Positions 45,796-58,226 of a stretch of 64,000 bases of DNA are shown here, one piece after another. The notes under the pieces are model-generated. The model was not told the DNA's origin and did no database searches. It saw nothing but the letters and a program-made list of their open reading frames with translations. Position 1 is the stretch's first letter, and each line of letters opens with the position of its first letter. The translations under genes and the position numbers were made by a program. This DNA comes from Symbiodinium natans. Lineage: Eukaryota > Sar > Dinophyceae > Suessiales > Symbiodiniaceae. The DNA lies in NCBI GenBank assembly GCA_905221605.1, contig CAJNDS010000538.1:53306-117305 (forward strand), in the 5' to 3' direction.

Positions 45796-47935
45796 CGGCC
45801 TCCACAGCAAAACGAAACTCCCCGTTTGCACCGCAAAAGTCACACCCGATTGTCGCAGCAAACTAACAGCGCCCGCCCGCTGCCACGGCCCCTCAACAAG
45901 GCAGCCGCCACCACTCTTACATACGCTTACCTGTAGCATTCTTGCAGAAAAGGTTGCTTCCAACCTCTTCACTGTGGAGACCGCGAACATAACGCATCTT
46001 GTCAGACTTATGAGGACTTACCAGCAACAGGGGTTGCCGTGACAAATCTCGGGGTGATCTCAGGAGGAAAGAAAGCAGAAACCTGGGACTTGTCGTCGCC
46101 GATCCCTCAGTGATTCGGAGCCGTGATGTTGGCTCCACATTGATGCCTCGCGATGTAATCTTCCTTTGGCAGGTTTGGACCTCAACGTTCTGCATGTGGC
46201 TCATGTGGCATGCTCAGTTTAGGCTTCGTGTCATGTCACTGTCACGTCATAAACTCCAGTTTGTCAGGTGGGCTTGTGTTTACATGCACCAGATGGTTCC
46301 GCTGATGGAACCCATCCACATAGTGAAATGAGCAACGATCGATTTGAGTAGCTTTTGCGTAGCCTCAGTTGTACATCTTGGCAAGCCGAGCCCTGTGCGG
46401 GCGCACCAGGCTTGCTCCGCACAGTGGTGAGAGACAAAGTTTGTACAGAGCTCTCCCCTCGGAGCAGGCGTTTCACTTCTGTTTGCAGCTTGCAAAGGCT
46501 TGCAATGATAATGCAGCAGGATTCCTGACATGCCTTCGCGGAACAGTTAAAGGATCGTGCGCCTGCTTCATTGGAAGGTCCAGCAGTATTGAGGCGGCCA
46601 TGTGAGCCATGCGTCATGAAGGCTGCCAACAAGAGCCTGCTGCAGAACAAGGCTTCCATTGTTTGGAGTCTGTTTCGACATCAAACTCCATGCCAGACCA
46701 AAGACAAATTATCCACTTCTGCAGGTGCTGAAGATCTTGAACAAGCCCTCTGTAACGCCAGAGGATTTGAGCAAACTCCGGGCAGAAGCCGGTACCTTAA
46801 GCACGCCGCAAGCGTAGTGTTAAGATGTTTTGGTTCTGTTAACACTATCCAGAAGCAAACAGTAAACATGTTAAAAAAGGATTTTTTTAGACCGTAGATG
46901 GATTTGACTGACACGTCCGAAAAAACTCGAAAACCAATGAGATCAGAATGAGATCAGATGAGATGGCTTAACTGAGTTTCTGTTTTTTTCTTTGCTAATT
47001 GGCTGTGGTTCAAGTTTCCCAGAAAGCAAGGGCTGGTGAGCTAGTCTTTTTTTGGGATCCCAATTTTGAAATATTCTGGCTGGGCCCCTTGCGGCTGTGG
47101 CTTCACCGTTTCTTGTGCTCGTCTGGCATGTGTTCCTCATATGTGTTCTCGTTTCTTTTGTCTGCCTGCGAAGCATTTTTTAGATCTTTGTCTTCCCTTA
47201 TTTTTTTTTGTGAATGAGCCCCATGTTTTTGCAGGATTCCAGGATTTCGGACCCCTGACCCAGGGGACCGGATCAGAAGCAGATCGAATGAGAAAAACAC
47301 CCACAAAGAGATGGACCAACCAGCTGCAGCAGAACAGAAGGAGAATCAGTTTTAAATTCGAAGCCCAAACGTGCAGTTCCATCCTGCCCCTTCCAAGGCT
47401 TCCAAACCCTAAACACCAAGCAGCCTTGGAGTTTGCCTAAGCTGTCGCACGCCGAGTTTGCAGCCTACTGTGTTTTCTCATTTGCCTCTCATTTGGTTTC
47501 TGATTTTGTTCTCATTTTTCCAGTTTTTGTACAGTTGAAGTTTGTTCGGGCCATGGTTCTAAAGACCCCACACCTCGCGCCTCGCCGTGAGCGGCGAGGC
47601 ATGCCCATCGAGTGATGCGGTTCATGTGCTGAGAGGTTGACGAATGGGACCTGGAAGTGGCAAAAGACTTGGAGCTTTCCAGGCCACAGCTTCGGTGGGC
47701 TGCTTAGCCTTCAAAGGAGCCTCAGGAAGGTCACAATGCAGGAAGCCATGTACCGTGTCCCACTCCCCAGGTCCTTGTTCAGAGTCGAGGTCGCGTCCGT
47801 GGTTGAGGCGCGTCGGTGGCATTGTCCTAGGTCCCAGTACCCGAGTGACACGCCTCGGAACCAAGTCGAAAGCAGAGAAGATCTCCCCGGAGAAAACCCC
47901 CGCCGCAAGTCCTGAAAGCTCATGATCTCGGATGT
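45796..47935. other. no supported gene
   Basis: ORFs under 135 codons on both strands with no recognisable motif. T-rich stretches at 46980-47060 and 47195-47212. Confidence 0.5.
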
Positions 47936-48210
47936 GCTAGGGTTCAGGAATTCAGGTTTCAGGGGTTTAGGGGTTTTGGGTTTTAGGGTCTCGGGTCAGG
48001 GTTTGAGTTTAGGGTTTGCGGTGAAGGGTTTGGGTTTTACAACCTGTTTCATGCCCTCCTGCTTTGGATGCAAAGTATTCTAGGGCCTAATTATGAGTCT
48101 TGGGGTCATGTTGGTAGAAAAGGTTTTAGGGTTCATGACTTCAAGGTTTCAGGGGGTAGGGCTGCCAGGTGGTTTTAAACGTTTCAGGACTTAAAAGGTT
48201 TCAACGTTTT
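47936..48210 (+). repeat. degenerate telomere-like tract (TTTAGGG type)
   Basis: Repeated steps such as GGGTTTTGGG, TTTAGGGTTT and GTTTAGGGGTTTTGGG. The orientation (G-rich on +) is opposite to that of the tracts at 22.1 and 26.6 kb. Interstitial and decayed. Confidence 0.75.
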
Positions 48211-48379
48211 TAATGGTCAAGCCCATTTCCCATTTTGTAACTGTTTTCTGACTGCTGCTTTGTATTCTGACTCGGCATTTTGGGTTTTCGGTCCAGTGTT
48301 CAAGCCTGGTGGCGCGAATATGTAAGTTGATAAAGCCGGCCAAGCACATGAACCCTAAATCCATGCCTGCCTGGAATAG

Positions 48380-48514
48380 GATCCCGATCTCAGCGACGAG
48401 CAGAAGGCAAGTGCTTTGGGGGCTGTACAGGCATACGCGGTGAAGAGACATGAAGAAGGGGTCTCATGGTCAGTTGCCGCGCAGTTTCCTGCCCAAACTA
48501 AGCAGCATGTGTGA
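48380..48514 (+). CDS. exon-like block with stop, unidentified
   Basis: After GGAATAG a 45-codon open block reads DPDLSDEQKASALGAVQAYA, then VKRHEEGVSWSVAAQF, and ends at TGA 48512-48514. It overlaps, in another frame, an 87-codon ORF (48450-48713) containing VDGIEASREAFGLAEKEAQL. The second could be a following exon joined after a splice. No family recognised. Confidence 0.35.
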   Translation, partial: DPDLSDEQKASALGAVQAYAVKRHEEGVSWSVAAQFPAQTKQHV

Positions 48515-48719
48515 GGTGGATGGCATTGAGGCCTCCAGGGAGGCTTTTGGGCTTGCAGAGAAGGAGGCGCAGCTGCACAGAAGGACCACTTTGCCCGCCT
48601 CTACATGCCTCAAGGGTGCTCTTGTTGGGCAGGCCATGTCGGAGATGCAGGATTTGATAAAGAGCCGGTGTCGATCATGCCTGGCCGCGCACCTAGTGAG
48701 ACTTGGCAATTGAGCCATG

Positions 48720-51349
48720 ACAACTGGACGACTTCATAGCAGCATTTTTGCAGTTTCCGCGCTCTTGGAGGTCAATGCCTCTGGGGACTTGTTGCAGGAG
48801 CCAATTTAGTATGATCATGCATGACCGGCTCTCCCGCTCTTCATATCCGGCAAGAATACAGTGTAATACTCGTACAGCTGTGCATATGACGTCTAACCTT
48901 TCTTGACAGGAGAACGAATCTGCCGCAGTTGATCAAATGCAAAGGCGCGGCTCTCAGAATGCGGTTGTGATTGGGCAAAAACCTATCCACAGTGCGTGTG
49001 CGGCTTACACGGCCTAGTTGAACAGTTGCAAAGCGGTCCCCAATAGGAGGGAGATGTTCGGCAGCATAGTGCGGATGCTGAACAGGTTCAGCTGACTGCG
49101 GGCATTGGTGGAAATGGCCTGCCGGGCAACAGATGCCAATGAAGGGCAGGGGAAAATGCAGAAACCTATGACGAGCTGCGTCATAGCCGTCATAAGTAGT
49201 CAGAGCACAGTGGGTAGCAGCGAGGTGGAACCCTATCGTTTCCGCCTCCTGCTGCTCATCGTGTTCTCCAGATCATAATTGCCCATCCCCCATTTTTTCC
49301 TGCACCACCATCTCACCGCCTCCACCGCCTCCACCACCTCACTGCATGTCGGCTTGGACTATTCGGGGTGCGCCCATGTTGGGCCAAGGTACGTGGCGGA
49401 GCCTTCTGAGCTTTTAAGTGCCGTTGGCCTTGGACAAGCGCCCGGCCAACTTGCCACCCGTGTTCGCACGGGGGCCTCTTCCAAACCCGGATCTGCTGCG
49501 GGGTGCGCCCATCTGCCCTAGTGTAGGGCCGATTTGATATGAGATCATATGAGGTATGGTCCTTATCGTCTTTAGTGTGACTGGGTGTCCTTTTGGGGCC
49601 CAGGCTTGCATTCGACTATGCAGGCAGGGAGGGAACCTTGGAGATCTGGTGATCTTCAAAGAAGCCTTTTTGGCTGAGCTCCAAGGGTCCCTCCCCGCAT
49701 TCATGGTGACCCCCCCCCCCCCCGGATGTGTGAGCTTGACTGCAGCACATTGTCTTGTGCCAATGGCTTCATGCCTGGAGTCTAGGCTGGAGCTATTAGC
49801 GGCTTTTGGTCTATCAGCTGGTGTCGAGTTTGGAGCTCGGCTTCGACATTCCACGAGCAGTGCAGCGCTTGGGCTCCTGGATGTGCTTCGCTGCTTCACA
49901 GGTTTCAGGACGATTGGGAAGTTGCGCCTGCCATGAGGACCCACAATTGCAGCAAGCTGCTGCGTCAGTCCTCTGAGCTTCACCCTGCTAGGCAAAAGCT
50001 AGTGAAGATGTATGTGGCTGGCTCGAAAGGGCGAACACCTGACACGAGGCCGGACATTGTAGCCTGGCGACTGCGCGCTAGAAAAGGCCTCTGCTGTGTG
50101 CCACCGCAGGATGCTGGAGCGCGTGCTCAGCCTGGTCCATGCCTGAGTTTCCCTAAGCCAGGTGCCAGCAGTTTTTGGTGTGTAGTGGCTCGATCAGTAT
50201 TTGGAACGTCTCTACTCATGCAAATCAGGCAGAACTCTAAGTAGAATCTCGGTTCTTCGGTGGCTTCGAGCAGAGTCACATCTGTGTGGCACCTGTGGAA
50301 GATTTGTTCTCGTGTCCATGGTGCATGGTTTCTCAGCCTTAAAGGGCTGTGCTCAAGTGCACGGCACTGGCCGTCGTGGTCAGCATCGAATTTTCAAGAG
50401 GATGCAGACCAAGGCAATGTTTTGTGAGAATTTCATTAGGCTGGTGCAAGCACCGGCCCAAAGCTGATGTAGATGGAAGATGAGCTGGCGAGGCTCCAAG
50501 TCTCAATGGTGAGCAGCTTGCCGTTGCTGGAAGAGCTTTTTGAAGAGTGAGCTGGAAAGTGGCGCCTTGTTCTGAGGGCCCCTCTTGGGATCGCAACGCT
50601 GGAGTTGTGTTGTACATTGGTTGTACCTACCATAAGCCATTCGGCTCACAACAAGTCCGCCGGTCGGAACGTGAAATCGCAACTCAGCTGCAGTCACTAC
50701 AGTCCCATGAGTCATGAGTCTTGATCGCTTGGTCAAGCTTGCGGGGTGGCATCGGGGCTGAGTCGGACCGCAGGCAGCCATGGCGAAGAAAGAGAGACTA
50801 GGTGCGAAGACTTCCTGCGCATTTTTCGGCACACAAACGCTCTCGAGTGAGCTCTCGCGTTGTCTCAGCACTTTGCAGGCGATCTCCTGGCTGCTGCGGC
50901 ATCCTTTACTTCTTTAGTGACCGTGCTGATTGGGGTGATCTACCTCTACGCGCCCGCTGGCATGTCTTGCTTTTGACAAGTCTGCTCGTACTAGCAGGTA
51001 CTAGCAGGTACTAGCAGGTACTAGCTTTCTCCTGCTTTGAGAAGCAAGTCCAGACATGCTTCCGCTGCAGTGGCATTTCCCCTCCTTCAAGCTGAACTTC
51101 CAAAGCTGTTACTTCGAGGATCCGGACGAGTGCCCCTGTCACCTACTGTCCCTGCTCTTGAATTCCTTGCGTTCAGTGGGTTTGGGGGGGTCGTTTGCCC
51201 CTACTTATGGTGCAGTCAGAGGGCGTTTGCGCAGGATTGTGCGCGGCTGCAAGGTACACCTTCTGGGTTGACTGCAACTCCACTTGGTCGAACAACTGGG
51301 GTATGGTGCTGGGCCCAGCAGCCAGCATGCGCGTCGTCAGTAGCAAGTT
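48720..51349. other. no supported gene
   Basis: A run of 13 C residues at about 49711-49724. CTAGCAGGTA is repeated about three times at 50991-51024. ORFs on both strands lack recognisable domains, including a 193-codon minus-strand ORF at 49414-49995 that crosses the C run. Confidence 0.5.
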
Positions 51350-52240
51350 TTGTTGCAGGCGTTCTGTGCCTGCGATCCGCAAAGTTACGAAAACGAAGCC
51401 GTCCCATGTGATTTCCGGGGTTTTCGTCTAAACCCTCTCAGCCCATGCCCCATACCCTACGTGTTAGCACCTTTTGAGTTGCGACGTTTTCCTTCGTCCG
51501 AAGGCACGACGACGAAACGTGACTTTCCGAGTTACGAAGCAAAGCCTCCCGACTTGATGTCCGAGACACGATATCGAAGCCTCCCCATATGATTCGCACT
51601 GCTTATTTTTTGTTGTGTGTTCAAAGACACGATACCGAGACGTTTTCGTGTGTTCCAAGTTACGAAAACGAAGCCGCAGGGATGTGCGAAGTTTGGTACG
51701 CCCAAGACACGACAACGAAACCTCCCCTTGCGATGTATGCGACGTTTTCGTCTAAAACCCGAACCCCGATGTACCCCAAACCGGCAATGAAACCTCTTCA
51801 GTTTGCGGTGTTGTCAGTTTGCTACATTGCACGTGCAGACAGCATCAGGCAGCATCAGACAGCATCAGACAGCATTAGACAACAATGCCTTCCGGAAAGT
51901 TTTTAAGCGCTCCATTCCAACGCAAGATGCGAGGCTTTTGGATGTTAGGAAGTTCCACAGGCACAAAAGATGCGTTCCAACCTAAGTTGCGAGGTTCGAA
52001 CGTGCCAAAGGCAGATATCGATTCGCTCCCAATGTCATTCACGAGCTTTCCGTTAGGTAATTTGAGAGGTTTTAGAACGTTCTATGGGCAGAAAACGATG
52101 TGTTCCAACGTAAGTTGTGAGATTTTCGAACGCTTTATGGGCAGAAAGCAATGTGTTCCAAGCAATTTGCGAGGTTTCGATCATAGCGAGCGAGCGTTCC
52201 ACGAGACTTGCGAAGTTTTCGAGTGCCAGAACAATGCGTA
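51350..52240 (+). repeat. divergent tandem repeat field with ACGAAACG / CGTTTTCG core
   Basis: Left half (51380-51770): phrases such as AGTTACGAAAACGAAGCC, AGACACGACAACGAAACCTC and GCGACGTTTTCGTCTAAA recur every 40-120 bases. Right half (51900-52220): GTTCCAACGYAAGTTGYGAG and GGGCAGAAAACGATGTGTTC recur about every 60 bases. A 10-11 base CAGCATCAGA tandem lies between (51838-51885). Units are too diverged for one clean consensus. Confidence 0.6.
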
Positions 52241-53189
52241 TTGGGCGACGCTCTGCCACGGCGACGCCCCAGGCCCACCGCCGCGAGTTTGGTCGATCTT
52301 ACGACAAGTAGGACTCCGACAAGACCCGTGTGAAATGCAGGGGGAGACTTTTTCGCAACAATTTTCCGCAGAGCTCTCGCCGGCCTGGCACCCCTGCCTT
52401 ATGAACATCAAGTTTCATTAAACGACAAAACGAAGAAAAGAAGATCAGAAGAAGAGAAAACACGAGGAAGACAAAGAAAGAAAACGCAAGTCCGCTGAAA
52501 AACCTTGCGCAACGCTCTCGGGAATATCCTCTCCTTCTCCGATATTTCAATTCTCGTAGGATAGTCGGTGTTTTGTGTTTGTTGTCATCTGGCACAGGGC
52601 TCGCAGTCATGTTTTCTTGGCTTCTGCGTGAAGAATCTTTAGTGCTGCTTGGGAGCTTTCGGCACAGCGTGGCCCGCTGCACCTGCTAACCTTCCGATTG
52701 TTCCTCATTCTTGGTGATGTTAGTGGTCAATTATTCAAACATATCCTCTGAAACATGACCTGTCCGCGTTTCTGGCGTCTGCTTGAGGAATGCACCCCTT
52801 TGCTGCATTTTAAGCCACCCGCATAGCTTGACCTTTGGACGTCTGACCCGGAAGTTTTTTCTGACTCGGTTAACCGCATCAGAGTACCTAAGCAGCGGAG
52901 TAGTGCTGGCTTTGCTTCGCGCATACCCTATAAAAGGGCGTGCTTGATGCTTGATGCACATAGGCAAAGTTCGAGTGCGTGTTTCAATCGGCTTGATTTG
53001 AGCTCTGTCAGGTTGGAATTCCAGTCTGGGTTCCGTTCATTGCGGATGCCTCATTCTCCGCTCACAAGCGTTGCAATCTTCATGTCATAAATAACTTGTG
53101 GCCATGCCGAATATGAGGTTGGGGTAGCCGGTGCTTTGATGTACTACCCCATGATGATGGAGGCCGAGCACGGAGCTTTGTGCGGCTTT

Positions 53190-53495
53190 TCACATCTTTT
53201 CTTGCCCGGACATGCCCTTCAGGTGGTTGGATTCCCCAAGAACTTTCTGCAGCATGGCATCTTTCTGCTCGGTTCCAAGAGTTTGTACTTCCACCGCGAA
53301 GATCAGCTGCTCAGCTATCATATTATCTCTGGTTCCAAACTCAGGATAGTTCAGGCATTCTTTGCCAATATTGGCTACTGCGGCAAGCTGGGCGTGGCAA
53401 CAGGCTTTGCCAGCATCGCCGTTGGTTCCTTGCCCAGACATGGTCGCCATTGGCAACATTGTGAGCAGTGGCGTCTCAACCTCAAACCCATTCAA
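53190..53495 (-). CDS. open minus-strand stretch, doubtful
   Basis: About 101 codons with soluble composition (IAEQLIFAVEVQTLGTEQKD, then AMLQKVLGESNHLKGM). The + strand over the same span is also open (53136-53510) but hydrophobic and His-rich. The minus frame looks more protein-like. No domain recognised and no neighbouring exons, so it may be a lone exon or chance. Confidence 0.2.
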   Translation of the reverse strand: MNGFEVETPLLTMLPMATMSGQGTNGDAGKACCHAQLAAVANIGKECLNYPEFGTRDNMIAEQLIFAVEVQTLGTEQKDAMLQKVLGESNHLKGMSGQEKM

Positions 53496-54395
53496 ACCTC
53501 CACCTCTTGAAGTACAGACCCTTCGTCGTGAGCTGTGAAGGTTGTTGTTTCACCTTAAGGCCTTAACTGCAACAGCTGTGACCTATGCCTCAAAAGCATG
53601 CCTGCTACTTTGTGTTCATTTGGCGGGCCTTTTTAAGACATGGCTCGCTTACATATCTAGGGTACCTCAAAAAGTACCTCAGAAGGCATAATTTGAAAGT
53701 ACCCAAGCCGAATCCTTGAACTTGAAGAAAGATGGCCACGATCATCTCTTTTCAGTTTACAATACGGTCGTTCTCCGAGGGCGCCACAATCCCAGGATCC
53801 AGAAGAAGTTGAATTGCTCAAATGGCAGATGGGCTTCCCGTTATGCCAAATGGCCCAGGAGCAAAGCTCGTTTTGGGGTACCGCATCAGTACAGTGCCGT
53901 TTCATTTGATATTCACGGGCATAGTGTGCATCGTCAGCTTTGTGCACAGGCGTTCGCGAGCCTGAGGTTTTGCGATGTACGATTTTGACTGGTTTCAGCA
54001 CTGATCCAATGCCCTGTTGTCAGGCGTTCGTGTTCTCAGCATCAATGCTTCACATGTGTGACACGGGACATGCTTCACTCGTTTCTCGTTGGCTTTCCGA
54101 TGCGCGTCCCCTGTCGATGCGAGCGCGAGTGCGGGGTGGGTGTCGTACATCAAGAAACCATGAATAGAACACAAACCCATTCCCCAGACTTACGTGTTCA
54201 GTTGCTGTCCTGTTTCGCTCTAACCTGCGTGTTTTTTCATGCACAACTGTCCCAGAGAAACACATGTGGCATGGATGGAACCCGAGGCATCATTGCCATC
54301 ATCGCAAGCGGCTTCCATGTGAAGAGCACGCGCATGCAGGCCCAAGTCGCGTAGCTGGAACGCGCGATGTCACGTGCGGCGTGCGGTTGCGGCAG

Positions 54396-54531
54396 GCCTT
54401 GGAGAGTAAGACGGCGGGCATGACCTACGCGATCCAAGAGGCTGTGAATTGCAGAGATGCGCCACAGGTGTCAGCCTTGTTAACGCATTGGACAGGATGA
54501 TGAAGACGATGAGTCTGAAGAATCTGAGTGA
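54396..54531 (+). CDS. terminal exons of an unidentified protein with acidic tail
   Basis: After the acceptor GCGGCAG, 54396-54467 reads ALESKTAGMTYAIQEAVNCR, then DAPQ. A GT...AG gap of only 28 bases (54468-54495) is followed by DDEDDESEESE and TGA at 54529-54531. The join is phase 0 and gives an acidic C-terminus, typical of nuclear or ribosome-associated proteins. Without the gap the frame stops at once. No family recognised. Confidence 0.35.
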
Positions 54532-56816
54532 GTAAAGGTAAAACAGAACCGTGTGGCCGCAGCAGGAGGACTGGACGGCCTGCTAGCAAGCCGCCATAAC
54601 CCAGGCATTGCAAGAAAGCATGCGCGTCGGGTAGTTGATGGACTCCACAGCCTTCCTGCTTCGAGACAGATTTCTCGAAATGTCGGAGAAGCTGGAATTT
54701 TCCAGAGCAACTCGCGGCCAGTCAGTTGACATCAGTTGACAGCTTCCACAACCAGCTAACTGCCACTTGCATTGTGGAGTTCGGTTCGGCCGTCGACGCT
54801 CAGTGCGTCCACCAAAGCTTCGGTGCATGTTTAATGTGTTCGAACGACACTGAAGGCATATGCTGCATTTCTTGCCTTAGAGGCAATGTGCCTGCAAGTG
54901 CCGAGTAGTGAGTCCAGCACATCGTCCAGACGCTGTTGGCTTGCTTCGGCCCAACCACTGCAAATGCGCCCCCATACCTTCGAAAAATGTTTCCACGGGT
55001 GGGTGCAGTTCGTACATGTGACATTTCTAGATTCAGAGCTTATGGCCGGCAAAGCGCACTAGTGATGCTTGGCAATGTGGAATGCCGGATACTGCATGAT
55101 AATATGTATATATGTCTAAAGGCATAGGGTAGAACTGCCCTGGTACCATCCTCATCCGACTCCTGTTCCTCAGACTGGGATAGATATTCGCATCAGCTCC
55201 CAAGGCCAGTTCTAGCTAGAGTCCTTGGAGTCTGCCTGAAACCAGGCCAGTATGTCTTGGAAACTGGTGCTGTTCAGGAGTTGTTTGCCCTCCGTCCGCA
55301 GCGAGAGTAGCCAAGAACTCCTCGTCGCTTCTGTACTCTGAGCTCGATAATCCGAGCAATGGGGGTCCTGGGCTTATCCTCTGCCAAATCTATTTGTCTA
55401 TTTGTGATTCGAGCTCATGGCAGACTCAATTGACGCAAGTCTGATGTCGAGGAGCAGTTGGAAAGGCCTGCAGAGGTGCGGGCCTTCCAATACACAGTGG
55501 CAAGCCGCGGCAAGCCCTCCATTCGTGTTGGTGTGCGTGTTGCCAAGGTCAGTGCCGATGACTGCTGTGCTCGAGTGAAAAAGAACATGAAGTCTGGGCC
55601 AGGCCACGGTCATTCTGGAGAATTGGACAAGTGAACTCGGTTTGGAGCTCCCGAGCTGCCAGGAATGTTTCTGAGTCCACCGGGTGTGCCGCGCTTACGC
55701 TGTGCTTCATGTTCGCGCTACGCGACCCTCCTCAGAGAAGGTTCGGGCAACGGTAGGAAGGGCGCGGGGTTATGGAGCAGCAGGGCTAGGGCTAGGGTTA
55801 TGGGGGGTGCCGGAATGCCAGAAAAAGTGAGTAAAGTGATGGAGTGCGGTGCGAGCGGGTTGGGGATCTGTCCCCGTCTACCGATTGCAACAAAATGCAC
55901 CAAATGCAGGGGCGCCAACTTCATCACGTGCACATCGGAGGGGTTTAGAGGTGAGGTACGTGCTAGGCTACCCAGGCACCTACGGCCCGAGGCCTCGGGA
56001 GATGTATTGCCCAAATCCTTAGCCCAGAGGGTACCAGCGAGCAAACAAGGTGCTGACTGCTGCCATGCGGTGGGTGCCAGCGGGGACCACAGAGACAAGT
56101 CAGCCCTCGAAGACCTAAGCATTCACACGAAAGGCGCTTTGAAGCCCAAGGTGAAGGAGCCCAAGCCTGCCCAACCTTTGGGGCCAGCAGGCGCCATCGT
56201 GAGGACCTTGGACCCTTAGAACACTTGAAAGGTCAGAAAGCATAGTGAGCATACTGTGAGAGATGGTGCAGACCACCGTCTATGGCTTTAAAGCAGCCCA
56301 CCAAAGGTCTTAACCAAAGGTCTCCTCCAGGTCATACCAAGAACGAACGGCTGTCCCCTCTAAGGGAAGGGCGCTCAGCAACTTGATGCGTGGTAGCCTG
56401 ACGCTCGGGGATCGTTCTGATAGGCCGATCTTGTGTGAAGCCTTTGCTGAGCGTTGTGGTCAGGCAGAGATCTGGAACGGGAGCGGGAGCTGGAGGAGTG
56501 GCCACCAAGTTTCTTGCACTTCTGGCTTATTCCAAAAGCGTGTGCCACACTGTTTTCGCCTTTTGCTGTTCCAGGATTGCGGCGCCTCTTCCTGTGGCGA
56601 GGCTGGTGTCGCAGATGCCTGGCGACATCCAGTTGACACACTTGATAGGATGGAAGGGAGCCTGATACGGCATCCACATCCACGGCCACTGGACAGGCGA
56701 AAGCCCTCGTTTTGCGAATTGCAGCCTCTCAGAACAGACCGTTTTTGATTTTGTCAGAGGCCGGGTCCACAACGCCGACCTTGACCACGAGCCAGCAGCT
56801 TACCAATCTCGGCCGT
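54532..56816. other. no supported gene
   Basis: A + strand ORF of 184 codons (55665-56219) is rich in Arg, Gly and Ala and contains no recognisable domain. It includes a short GGGCTAGGGCTAGGG step at 55784-55800 that resembles telomere-like sequence. No exon chain found. Confidence 0.4.
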
Positions 56817-58226
56817 GATGTTGTGTGATGTTGCCTGATGTTGCGTGATGTTGTGCGATGTTGTGCGATGTTGTGTGATGTTGCGCGATGTTGCGTGATG
56901 TTGTGTGATGCGATATTGTGCGATGTTGCGTGATGTTGTGCGATGTTGGGCGATGTTGTGTGATGTTGCGTGAGGTTGCGTGATGTTGCGTGATGTGGCG
57001 TGATGTTGTGTGATGTTGCGTGATGTTGCGTGATGTTGCGTGATGTTGTGCGATGTTGTGCGATGTTGCGTGATGTTGCGTGATGTTGCGTGATGTTGCG
57101 TGATGTTGTGTGATGCGATATTGTGTGATGTTGCGTGATGTTGTGCGATGTTGTGCGATGTTGTGTGATGTTGTGCGGTGTTGCGTGATGTTGCGTGATG
57201 TTGCGTGATGTGGCGTGATGTTGTGCGATGTTGTGCGATGTTGCGTGATGTTGCGTGATGTTGTGCGGTGTTGCGTGATGTTGTGCGGTGTTGCGTGATG
57301 TTGCGTGATGTTGTGCGATGCTGTGCCATGTTGCGTGATGTTGCCTGATGTTGCGTGATGTTGCGTGATGTTGTGTGATGTTGCGTGATGTTGCGTGATG
57401 TTGTGTGATGTTGCGTGATGTTGTGTGATGTTGCGTGATGTTGCGTGATGTTGTGCGATGTTGTGCGATGTTGCGTGATGTTGCGTGATTTTGTGCGATG
57501 TTGCATGATGTTGTGCGATGTTGTGTGATGTTGTGTGATGTTGCGTGACGTTGCGTGATGTTGCGTGATGTTGCGTGATGTTGTGTGATGTTGCGTGATG
57601 TTGCGTGATGTTGTGTGATGTTGCGTGATTTTGTGCGATGTTGTGCGATGTTGTGTGATGTTGTGCGGTGTTGCGTGATGTTGCGTGATGTTGCGTGATG
57701 TTGTGCGATGCTGTGCGATGTTGCGTGATGTTGCGTGATGTCTCGTGATGTTGCGTGATGTTGTGTGATGTTGCGTGATGTTGCGTGATGTTGAGTGATG
57801 TTGTGCGATGTTGCGTGATGTTGCGTGATGTTGCGTGATGTTGCGTGATGTTGTGCGATGTTGTGCGATGTTGCGTGATGTTGTGCGATGTTGTGCGATG
57901 TTGTGTGATGTTGTGCGGTGTTGCGTGATGTTGCGTGATGTTGCGTGATGTTGTGCGATGCTGTGCGATGCTGCGTGATGTTGCGTGATGTTGTGTGATG
58001 TTGCGTGATGTTGCGTGATGTTGTGCGATGTTGCATGATGTTGTGCGGTGTTGCGTGATGTTGTGCGATGCTGTGCGATGCTGCGTGATGTTTTGTGATG
58101 TTGTGTGATGTTGCGTGATGTTGTGCGATGTTGCATGATGTTGTGCGATGTTGCGTGATGTTGTGTGATGTTGTTTGATGTTGCGTGATGTTGCGTGATG
58201 TTGCGTGATGTTGAAATTGTGAGATG
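56813..58226 (+). repeat. decamer minisatellite, unit TGATGTTGYG (about 140 copies)
   Basis: About 1.4 kb of a 10-base unit ATGTTG followed by CGTG, TGCG, TGTG or rarely CGCG. The period is kept nearly throughout, with a few units altered (GTGATGCGATATTG at 56905 and 57112). Because 10 is not divisible by 3 and the unit has no stop on the minus strand, that strand is open over 530 codons in two frames. These products are His/Thr/Asn/Gln repeats and are not proposed as genes. Confidence 0.97.

Noticed and set aside
52925-52945. CCTATAAAAGG as a TATA-box promoter
   Set aside because: No gene starts downstream in an assignable way, and canonical TATA promoters are not typical of dinoflagellates. 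Similar CTATAAAA strings occur inside the repeat units at 61.3 and 63.1 kb.
56813-58226. CRISPR-like array
   Set aside because: The repeat is a continuous 10-base tandem without spacers, and the genome is clearly eukaryotic.
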